Positions 35,780 to 41,152 of a stretch of DNA of 41,152 nucleotides are shown here, piece after piece. The notes under the pieces were generated by a model. That model had not been told where the DNA came from and did not search any database. It saw nothing but the letters and a program-made list of their open reading frames with translations. The stretch's first letter is position 1. Each line of letters starts with the position of its first letter. The DNA is taken from positions 1-41,152 of IMG/VR virus record IMGVR_UViG_3300044960_000362, one strand, 5' to 3'. Source of the DNA: a virus. The position numbers and the translations under genes are program-made.

Positions 35780-36148
35780 ATGGCGGGCACCGTCACCACG
35801 ACCGAGATTCTCTACGACACCGTCAGGAAGATCACCTTCACGTGGCTGAGCTCGGCGGGCGGGGCCGCGGACGGCGCGACTACCGCCGTGCTCACGGGCG
35901 AGCTGGTGCGCGCGGTCCAGATTCCCGACTCGGGCGGCACCCAGCCGTCGGACGCCTACGACGTGACGGTGCTCGACTCCGATGGCGCGGATGTGCTGAG
36001 CGGGCTCGGCGCCAACATCTCGCAGAGCGGCATCACGACCAAAACCACCATCGACGGCCTGGGGGCAGTCGTGGCCAGCGCCCTGACCCTGCACGTCACC
36101 AACGCTGGCAACGCGAAGGGTGGCAAGACCATCCTCTACCTGCGCTAG
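35780..36148 (+). CDS. Virion structural protein, 122 residues
   Basis: ATG two bases after the previous stop. Beta-rich: TTTEILYDTVRKITFTWLSS, AVLTGELVRAVQIPDSGGTQ, DAYDVTVLDSDGADVLSGLG and ALTLHVTNAGNAKGGKTILY. The alternating pattern suggests a small beta-sandwich domain, in the cluster of head-associated proteins that precedes the connector gene. No family name recognised. Confidence 0.55.
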   Translation: MAGTVTTTEILYDTVRKITFTWLSSAGGAADGATTAVLTGELVRAVQIPDSGGTQPSDAYDVTVLDSDGADVLSGLGANISQSGITTKTTIDGLGAVVASALTLHVTNAGNAKGGKTILYLR

Positions 36149-36150
36149 CG

Positions 36151-36963
36151 ATGGCGAACTGGTACGTCACGCGGGACGACCTCAAGAGCAGCGTGAACGT
36201 CTCGGACGCGCTGCTTGATGCCGAGGTGGACGCGGTGCTCGAGGCGGTGAGCCGCCAGATCGACCTGTACTGCGCGCGGCAGTTCTGGCCCGTCGTGGCG
36301 ACCCGCCACTACAGCCCGATCAGCTCCCAGCGGCTTCTGGTGGACGACCTGCTCAGCGTCTCGGCGGTCACGCTCGACCTGGATTGGGATCGGGTCTACG
36401 AGACGGCGCTCGACTCCTCCTCCTATGACCTGCTGCCGTTCAACGCGGCGCAGGAATCGCCGCCGGCGCCGTACACGCGGCTGGAGATTCGCCCGCTCAC
36501 CAGCCTCGCCTTCTGGAGCGGGCCGCGCGCCGTCGAGATCGCCGGCACCTGGGGCTACTACGACGTGCGCGAGACGGTGGGGACCACCCTGGCGGAGGAC
36601 CTGGACGACAGCGAGACGGCGATGGACGTGGCGGACGGGACGGCGGTCGCGGTCGGCCAGACGCTCTGGATCGACTCGGAGGCCATGTTCGTCTCCGACG
36701 TCGCGGCGAACACGCTCACCGTGACGCGCGGCGCCAACGGCACGACCGCCGCGACGCATGCCAACGGGGCCAGCCTCCAGCGGCAGACATACCCGGTGAT
36801 CAGCCGCGCGGCGCTGCTCCAGGGGGCGCGGCTCCTCCAGCGGCGGCTCGCCCCGCTCGGGGTGATCGAGTCGCCGTCGATGGCGCCCATGCGCGTCTCG
36901 GCAGCGCTGGACCCCGACGTGCGGGTGTTGCTGGCTCCATTCAGGCGGGCGGTGCTGGCCTGA
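36151..36963 (+). CDS. Head-tail connector (adaptor) protein
   Basis: 270 residues. The N-terminal part has the gp6/adaptor pattern: MANWYVTRDDLKSSVNVSDA, LLDAEVDAVLEAVSRQIDLY, CARQFWPVVATRHYSP, then a beta region (LEIRPLTSLAFWSG, VEIAGTWGYYDVRE). The middle (GTTLAEDLDDSETAMDVADG, GQTLWIDSEAMFVSDVAANT, LTVTRGANGTTAATHANGAS) is an inserted beta domain common in larger adaptors. The C-terminal helix (AALLQGARLLQRRLAPLG) closes the fold. It attaches under the portal. Confidence 0.75.
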   Translation: MANWYVTRDDLKSSVNVSDALLDAEVDAVLEAVSRQIDLYCARQFWPVVATRHYSPISSQRLLVDDLLSVSAVTLDLDWDRVYETALDSSSYDLLPFNAAQESPPAPYTRLEIRPLTSLAFWSGPRAVEIAGTWGYYDVRETVGTTLAEDLDDSETAMDVADGTAVAVGQTLWIDSEAMFVSDVAANTLTVTRGANGTTAATHANGASLQRQTYPVISRAALLQGARLLQRRLAPLGVIESPSMAPMRVSAALDPDVRVLLAPFRRAVLA

Positions 36964-37370
36964 TGCTCGGGCGGCTCGAGGTGCGGATGCAGGGCCTGGA
37001 GGCGCTGGCGGCAAAGCTGCAGGCGGAGCGGCTCTACCGCAGGGACTTTCGGCGCGGCTTCGCCCAGATCGTGCGCATGGGGCGCGATGCTGGCCGGGCC
37101 GCGGCCCCGGTGCGCACCGGGGCGACCCGCAGGCTCCTCACCAGCAAGGTCCGCGGCAGCCCGACGCCCACGCTCGCCGTGATCCACACGACCGCGGTGA
37201 GCCCGCGCCCCTACCGCGGTCGCCCATTTCCCTACCCGCGGCGGCAGGAGTACGACGCCCGCATGGGGCACCAGTTCTGGCTGCGGAACGCGATCCAGTC
37301 GGTGATGGGCGCGATGCGCTCGGCGCTGGAGGAGCTCGCCCAGCGCGTCGAGGGGAGCTGGCGTGGCTAG
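36963..37370 (+). CDS. HK97 gp10-like head-tail joining protein
   Basis: 135 residues, ATG overlapping the previous stop. Pattern of the HK97-gp10 family: RLEVRMQGLEALAAKLQAER, a basic helix RRDFRRGFAQIVRMGRDAGR, AAAPVRTGATRRLLTSKVRG (the 'APVRTG.LR.S' motif), and a C-terminal helix ALEELAQRVEG. It joins the head adaptor to the tail. It overlaps the next gene by 8 bases. Confidence 0.8.
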   Translation: MLGRLEVRMQGLEALAAKLQAERLYRRDFRRGFAQIVRMGRDAGRAAAPVRTGATRRLLTSKVRGSPTPTLAVIHTTAVSPRPYRGRPFPYPRRQEYDARMGHQFWLRNAIQSVMGAMRSALEELAQRVEGSWRG

Positions 37371-37779
37371 CATCGCCGCGCTGCGCGACGCGCTCCAGAC
37401 CAGGATCGCCACCGTGAGCGGCCTGCGCGCCTACGACACCTGGCCCAGCCCGCTGATGCCGCCCGCGGCGCTCGTGCGCCCGGCGGACCCGATGGTGGAG
37501 TTCGAGGAGGTTCTGGGGCCGAGCACCCAGGCGCTCTACCACTTCGAGGTTCACGTGGCGGTGGGGCTCGGGGACCTGCGGAGCGCGCAGGACGCGCTCG
37601 ACGGCTACTTGAGCCCGAGCGGGTCGGCCAGCGTGCCCGCCGCGATCCTGGGGGACCGCACGCTCGGCGGATTGGCCAACGGCACCTGGGTGCGGAGGGC
37701 GCGGCAATGGGGATCGGAGCTGATATCGGGGGTCGAGGTGCTGGGCGCGATCCTGGACGTGGACGTGGACGCCGGGTGA
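37363..37779 (+). CDS. Tail terminator-type protein
   Basis: 138 residues from a GTG. IAALRDALQTRIATVSGLRA, YDTWPSPLMPPAALVRPADP, TQALYHFEVHVAVGLGDLRS, AQDALDGYLSPSGSASVPAA: the 'ALR..L...I..V.GLR.Y..WP..', 'P.A.V' and beta layout is typical of neck/tail completion proteins of siphophages. It caps the tail tube and joins it to the head. Position between gp10-like and major tail protein genes agrees. Confidence 0.7.
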   Translation: MASIAALRDALQTRIATVSGLRAYDTWPSPLMPPAALVRPADPMVEFEEVLGPSTQALYHFEVHVAVGLGDLRSAQDALDGYLSPSGSASVPAAILGDRTLGGLANGTWVRRARQWGSELISGVEVLGAILDVDVDAG

Positions 37780-37997
37780 GCCGCTACCGCGCGCTCGTCG
37801 GTCTCAGCTACCCGACCGACCCCGCCGTGCTGGCGCGGCTGGCGGCGGGCGAGGACGTGCCGCTCGGCGAGCGCCGCATGCGGCATGTCGAGGCGGGCGC
37901 CGTGGTCGACGACCTGCCCGCGACGAGCCTGCCCTGGCTGCTGGGCGACGGGCTGATCGAGGCGGTGGTGGAGGAGGAGCATGAGCAAGCGGAGTAG
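37776..37997 (+). CDS. Small hypothetical protein before the tail tube genes
   Basis: 73 residues, GTGA overlap. SRYRALVGLSYPTDPAVLAR, LAAGEDVPLGERRMRHVEAG, AVVDDLPATSLPWLLGDGLI, EAVVEEE. Resembles short 'YRAL.GL.YP....' proteins found in many siphophage neck clusters. Function unknown. Overlaps the next gene by 17 bases. Confidence 0.6.
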   Translation: MSRYRALVGLSYPTDPAVLARLAAGEDVPLGERRMRHVEAGAVVDDLPATSLPWLLGDGLIEAVVEEEHEQAE

Positions 37998-38718
37998 CGC
38001 CGACATCGGGTGCCTGCTGGTCGACGGCTACGACCTGCTCGGCGTCTCCACCGACCTCGAGGACACCGTCGAGGCGCTGTTCGACGATACGACCGCCTTC
38101 GGGGACGCCTGGACCGAACAGGCCTACGCGGGCCTGCGCAAGGGCACCATCAGTCAGAAGGGCTTCTACGACGACGCGACCGATAGCGTCAACGACGCGC
38201 TGGCGGCCAACACGGGCGTCTCCCGCGTGCTGGTGTACGGCCTGGAGCAGAACACGGTCGGACGGCATTTCATCGGCTACGCGGGCGCGCTGGAGACCAG
38301 GTACGAGCGGATCGCGGCGCTCGGGAAACTGCACCGCGCCAACGCCAGCTATGTCGGCTCGGGCCAGGTGGAGGAGGGCGTGGTCCTGCATGCCCACGCG
38401 GCCGAGACCGCGGATGGCGACACGACCGCCACCTCGGTGGACAACGCGGCGCAGACCACGGCGGGCGGGGCGGTCTACCTCCAGGTGAGCGCGCTGACGC
38501 TGGGCGGGTTCGACGACCTCCTGGTCACGGTGCAGGACTCGGCCGACGACGTGACCTACGCGGACCTCCAGGCGTTCGCGGCGGTCAGCAGCGCCCCCGC
38601 CGCCCAGCGCGTGGCGAGAAGCGGCACCATCCGCCGCTACGCGGCCGTCGCCTGGACGTTCGAGGGAGCGGGCAGCGGCCAGTCGGCAACGTTTCTCGTG
38701 GGGCTCGTGCGCAACTAG
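37981..38718 (+). CDS. Major tail protein-like, larger paralogue
   Basis: 245 residues. The first 130 residues carry a tail-tube pattern (GYDLLGVSTDLEDTVEALFD, AFGDAWTEQAYAGLRKGTIS, QKGFYDD). The second half (VYLQVSALTLGGFDDLLVTV, QDSADDVTYADLQAF, TIRRYAAVAWTF) is a beta domain that reads like a bacterial-Ig or receptor-type extension. The motif around FGDAWTEQ...GLRKG recurs in the next gene, so the two are related. This one may be the tube protein or a variant carrying a surface domain. Confidence 0.65.
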   Translation: MSKRSSADIGCLLVDGYDLLGVSTDLEDTVEALFDDTTAFGDAWTEQAYAGLRKGTISQKGFYDDATDSVNDALAANTGVSRVLVYGLEQNTVGRHFIGYAGALETRYERIAALGKLHRANASYVGSGQVEEGVVLHAHAAETADGDTTATSVDNAAQTTAGGAVYLQVSALTLGGFDDLLVTVQDSADDVTYADLQAFAAVSSAPAAQRVARSGTIRRYAAVAWTFEGAGSGQSATFLVGLVRN

Positions 38719-38760
38719 GGTGATTCCGCGCGGCATCGCCGCGGCGGCGGGGAGGGAGAG

Positions 38761-39186
38761 TTGGCCAAATACTCGAGCGCGAATGTCGAGATCCAGGTGG
38801 ATGACAGCAGCGGCAGCCTGGTGGACATGAGCAACTACATCCGCGAGTTCAACGGCTTCGACGTCGAGGCGATGGTCGAGGACGGCCACGCGTTCGGCGA
38901 TTCCTGGGTCGAGCAGCTGTTCAGCGGCCTGCGCAAGGCCAACGACATTACGATCAAGGGCCAGTACGACGACACGGCCACGACGGGCCCGAACGTCATG
39001 TTCAACGACGTTGGCAATACGGGCTCGAGCGGCGCGGGCACCCGCACGCTCAAGGTGACCTGGGGCAACAGCAAATACACCCAGGTCGAGGTCTGGATCA
39101 AATCGTACCGGCGGCTGCCGTCGGTCGGGAAATTGACCGAGTACGAGGTGGTGCTGAGCCCCTCGGGAGCCGTGACGGAGGGCTAG
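38761..39186 (+). CDS. Major tail protein-like, smaller paralogue
   Basis: 141 residues from a TTG preceded by GGGAGGGAGAG. Sequence NVEIQVDDSSGSLVDMSNYI, REFNGFDVEAMVEDGHAFGD, SWVEQLFSGLRKANDITIKG, QYDD and RTLKVTWGNSKYTQVEVWIK, SYRRLPSVGKLTEYEVVLSP. The AFGDSWVEQLFSGLRK stretch parallels AFGDAWTEQAYAGLRK of the upstream protein. Size and order directly before the chaperone genes make this the better candidate for the main tube subunit. Confidence 0.7.
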   Translation: MAKYSSANVEIQVDDSSGSLVDMSNYIREFNGFDVEAMVEDGHAFGDSWVEQLFSGLRKANDITIKGQYDDTATTGPNVMFNDVGNTGSSGAGTRTLKVTWGNSKYTQVEVWIKSYRRLPSVGKLTEYEVVLSPSGAVTEG

Positions 39187-39187
39187 C

Positions 39188-39601
39188 ATGGCGCTGACCT
39201 CCTCGGTCGTCACCCGCCACGAGATCCCGCACGAGCCGGGCGAGTGGATGCGCCTGCGGATGCTGTCCTGGCGCGAGCTCGACCTGGCGCGGCAGGAGCG
39301 GGTGCTGGCGATCGCGCGCTACCACCGCAGCGTCGGGCTCGACTACCTGCGCGACCTCCAGGCCTCGGCGCGTGAGCCGAGCGCCGACGACAACGGGCGC
39401 GCCGCCGCCTCGCCGACCGCGGACGACCTGCTCGCGAGCTACGACCGCGGCACCCTCCTGCGCGCGGGGATCGTGGAGTGGAGCTATGACCCGCCCGTGA
39501 GCCCCGAGACCATCGACGCGCTGGACGAGCAGACCGCGCTCTGGGCCGCGCGGCTGCTCGTGCCAGCCCCGCCGCCGGAGGCCGAGCGCCTAAAAGGCTG
39601 A
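39188..39601 (+). CDS. Tail assembly chaperone, first frame (gpG-like)
   Basis: 137 residues. Helical and charged: EPGEWMRLRMLSWRELDLAR, QERVLAIARYHRSVGLDYL, SYDRGTLLRAGIVEWSYDPP, VSPETIDALDEQTALWAARL. The position between the tail tube and tape measure genes is diagnostic for chaperones that coat the tape measure. The frame ends at CTA AAA GGC TGA, where a -1 slip would fuse it to the next frame. Confidence 0.7.
   Translation: MALTSSVVTRHEIPHEPGEWMRLRMLSWRELDLARQERVLAIARYHRSVGLDYLRDLQASAREPSADDNGRAAASPTADDLLASYDRGTLLRAGIVEWSYDPPVSPETIDALDEQTALWAARLLVPAPPPEAERLKG
39592..39597 (+). other. Possible -1 frameshift site (AAAAGG)
   Basis: AAAA at 39592-39595, immediately before the stop of the first chaperone frame. 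The next gene lies in the -1 frame, so slippage on AAA yields a fused product. The TGATG overlap alternatively allows re-initiation. Confidence 0.45.
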
Positions 39602-39906
39602 TGGCGCTGGACCGCGCGCTGGACGGACGGGGCGCTCCGCCCGATGAGTGGCTCCTGTCGCGGCTATGCGAGGAGCTCGGCGTGCCGCTGGTGGCGGGGG
39701 GCGCGCTCGACCAGCCGCTGGCGCTGGCGCTGGACGTGCTCGAGCTGCGGGCCTACGCGCGGGCCAAAGCGGCGCTCGAGGCAGCCGAGAAACCCGAGGA
39801 CGTGCCGCGCACGCCCGCCGTGGGCTGGGTCGGCGAGGTTCAGGCGGCGCTCTGGCAGGAGCGCCAGGCGCGGAGGGGGGCCGAGGCGGATGTCGGCGAA
39901 CGCTGA
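39601..39906 (+). CDS. Tail assembly chaperone, second frame (gpT-like)
   Basis: 101 residues from an ATG overlapping the previous stop, or made as an extension by -1 frameshift. Sequence GRGAPPDEWLLSRLCEELGV, PLALALDVLELRAYARAKAA, LEAAEKPEDVPRTPAVGWVG, EVQAALWQ. Short, helical and just before the tape measure gene, which it overlaps by 17 bases. In lambda the equivalent T domain recruits tail tube subunits. Confidence 0.65.
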   Translation: MALDRALDGRGAPPDEWLLSRLCEELGVPLVAGGALDQPLALALDVLELRAYARAKAALEAAEKPEDVPRTPAVGWVGEVQAALWQERQARRGAEADVGER

Positions 39907-41152
39907 TCTGGCGATCCTGATCCGCGTCCGCGACGAGGCGACGGCCGGGCTGCGGCAGGTGCAGGCGCAGGTCTCGGCGCTGGGCCGCACCCTGCCGCGC
40001 GAGCTGGCGGGCCCGCTCGGCGCGATCGAGACGGCGGCCCGCGGCGCCAGCAGCGGCCTCGGCATCCTCGGGTCGGCGGCGGGCGGGCTGACCGGACCGC
40101 TGGGCCTGGGGGTCGCCGCGGCCACGGCGCTCGGGGCGGGCCTCGTGGAGCTCGGGCGGATGGCCGCCGACGAGCAGGTGGGCATCGCCCGCCTCCAGGC
40201 CGCGCTCGCCGCCCAGGGCATCAGCTACGCCGACCAGGGCGAGCAGATCGAGGCGCTCATCCACCAGCGGGAGCGGCTCGCCTACAGCGACGACCAGCAG
40301 CGCGACGCGCTGGCCGAGCTGGTCCGCCATACCCACAGCCTGACGGAGGCCGAGCAGCTCGAGGCCGTCGCCATGGACGTGGCCCGCGGCAAGAACATGG
40401 ACCTCCTATCCGCGGCGACGCTGGTCGGGCGCGTGCACGACGGCAACGTCACGATCCTCAAGCGCTACGGGATCGCGGTGCGCGACGGCGCGAGCGGCAC
40501 CGAGGCGCTGGCGGCGGTGCAGCAGCAGTTCGCCGGGCAGGCCGCGGCCTACGCCGAGACCTCGGCGGGCGCCTGGCAGCGGTTCGACATCGAGCTCCAG
40601 AACGTCGGCGAGGACCTCGGGCAGGCGGTCCTGCCCGCCATGACGCGCACCGGCGGGGCGCTCGCCGATCTCATGGACGCGCTCCAGGACACGGGCGGCC
40701 TGGAGGCGTTCGCCAGCGCGCTGAGCGGCGCGCTCAATCCCCAGATCGACGACCTCGCGCAGAAGGCGCGCTACTCGGCGCGGGAGATGGCCACGCTGCG
40801 CCAGGCGATCGCCGACGCGCGGGCCGAGGCGGCTCGCGGGCCGCTGCCGGGCGGTGCGACGGGGGGCGGCGGGCTCGCGGGCGGCGAGGGGCTGCCCCAG
40901 GCGGCCAATCCGGGCGCGCTGCTGCCGACCTACCCGTCCTCGGCGCTGGATGCCGAGGTTGAGCGGCGCGACCAGGCTCGCCAGCGCGCCGCCGACGAGC
41001 TCCAGATCCTGGCGCGCATCGACGCCCAGGAGCGCGCCATCGGGCAGGCGGCCGACCAGGAGGAGGCGGCGCGGCATCGCACGGTCGCCGCCAGCCAGGA
41101 GCAGTTCGCGGTCCTGCAGCGGATCGAGGATCTCCAGCAGCGCGGGCGCGGG
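39890..41152 (+). CDS. Tape measure protein, N-terminal part (continues at 1)
   Basis: ATG at 39890, overlapping the chaperone gene. The frame is open to the window end and continues in phase at base 1 (910 residues in all). N-terminus: SANADLAILIRVRDEATAGL, RQVQAQVSALGRTL, the standard opening of tape measure proteins. A hydrophobic Gly/Ala segment (GLGILGSAAGGLTGPLGLGV, AAATALGAGLVEL) may insert in the host membrane for DNA entry. Coiled-coil stretches follow, then AGAWQRFDIELQNVGEDLGQ, AVLPAMTR, the usual conserved block of the TMP core, and a Gly-rich linker. Confidence 0.92.
   Translation, partial: MSANADLAILIRVRDEATAGLRQVQAQVSALGRTLPRELAGPLGAIETAARGASSGLGILGSAAGGLTGPLGLGVAAATALGAGLVELGRMAADEQVGIARLQAALAAQGISYADQGEQIEALIHQRERLAYSDDQQRDALAELVRHTHSLTEAEQLEAVAMDVARGKNMDLLSAATLVGRVHDGNVTILKRYGIAVRDGASGTEALAAVQQQFAGQAAAYAETSAGAWQRFDIELQNVGEDLGQAVLPAMTRTGGALADLMDALQDTGGLEAFASALSGALNPQIDDLAQKARYSAREMATLRQAIADARAEAARGPLPGGATGGGGLAGGEGLPQAANPGALLPTYPSSALDAEVERRDQARQRAADELQILARIDAQERAIGQAADQEEAARHRTVAASQEQFAVLQRIEDLQQRGRG
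41025..41150. repeat. Terminal direct repeat (right copy)
   Basis: Exact copy of bases 1-126. The unique genome length is therefore 41,024 bases if the copies are collapsed. Confidence 0.9.

Noticed and set aside
38719-38760. Terminator in the gap between the two tail protein genes
   Set aside because: Only an imperfect 6-bp GC stem without a T-tract; too weak to call.

Overview
The window is one complete genome of a tailed phage (HK97-type head, long non-contractile siphophage-type tail). The first 126 bases recur exactly at the right end (41025-41150), and the tape measure reading frame runs across that join without a break. The molecule therefore closes into a circle, or is circularly permuted, with about 41,024 unique bases. 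Base composition is high-GC throughout. GTG starts are frequent, and most genes overlap their neighbour through GTGA, ATGA or TGATG junctions. This points to a high-GC bacterial host with GGAGG-type ribosome binding sites and a sigma70-like factor. An actinobacterium or a chloroflexote would fit, but the sequence alone does not decide. No tRNA, rRNA or CRISPR array was seen.

Layout. (1) Tail tip, 1-6583 (+): end of the tape measure protein, a distal tail protein, a hub protein with PKD and jelly-roll domains, a five-bladed propeller of the GH43/GH130 type, and two fibre-like proteins. (2) 6456-7490 (-): a polytopic GT87-like membrane glycosyltransferase that converges on the fibre gene. (3) Lysis and host-interaction operon, 7667-12253 (+), behind a clear promoter: a membrane/coiled-coil protein, two tandem clan GH-A glycosidases, a GH25 muramidase, small zinc-ribbon proteins and a holin. 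A hairpin terminator at 12261-12288 separates it from (4), a leftward operon of about ten small genes (15115-12318, -). (5) Switch region, 15161-16289: a leftward promoter, a short unlisted ORF, an XRE-type repressor, divergent promoters, and two identical GCACA-N11-TGTGC operators, each between the -35 and -10 of a promoter. (6) Rightward early operon, 16092-23576: an excisionase/Cro-like HTH protein, a GNAT acetyltransferase flanked by 31-bp direct repeats, small proteins joined by a repeated 20-nt junction, a double-HTH protein, a RecT/annealing-type protein, a primase-type zinc domain protein, and a RepA-like helicase. The 3' end of the helicase gene holds iterons and two long hairpins, which together are a likely replication origin. 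A VRR-NUC nuclease follows. (7) 23579-25560: two 36-bp-period repeat arrays flanking a protein with a Transposase_20-like domain. (8) Packaging and head, 25573-37997 (+): HNH, small terminase, a ParB-like/DNA methyltransferase fusion, large terminase, a portal carrying an intein with a LAGLIDADG endonuclease, S49 protease, major capsid protein, a decoration-type protein and connectors. (9) Tail, 37981 to the end: two related major tail proteins, a tail assembly chaperone pair with a possible frameshift site, and the tape measure gene.

The repressor, operators and excisionase-like protein suggest a temperate phage, but no integrase was found. With the iteron-bearing helicase gene this makes a plasmid-like prophage plausible. 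The standout unexplained element is the pair of arrays at 23579-23740 and 24598-24966. Each alternates two conserved 9-bp blocks with unique 9-bp spacers, in exact 36-bp register. Each fills an intergenic space, and the two share their end variants but no spacer.
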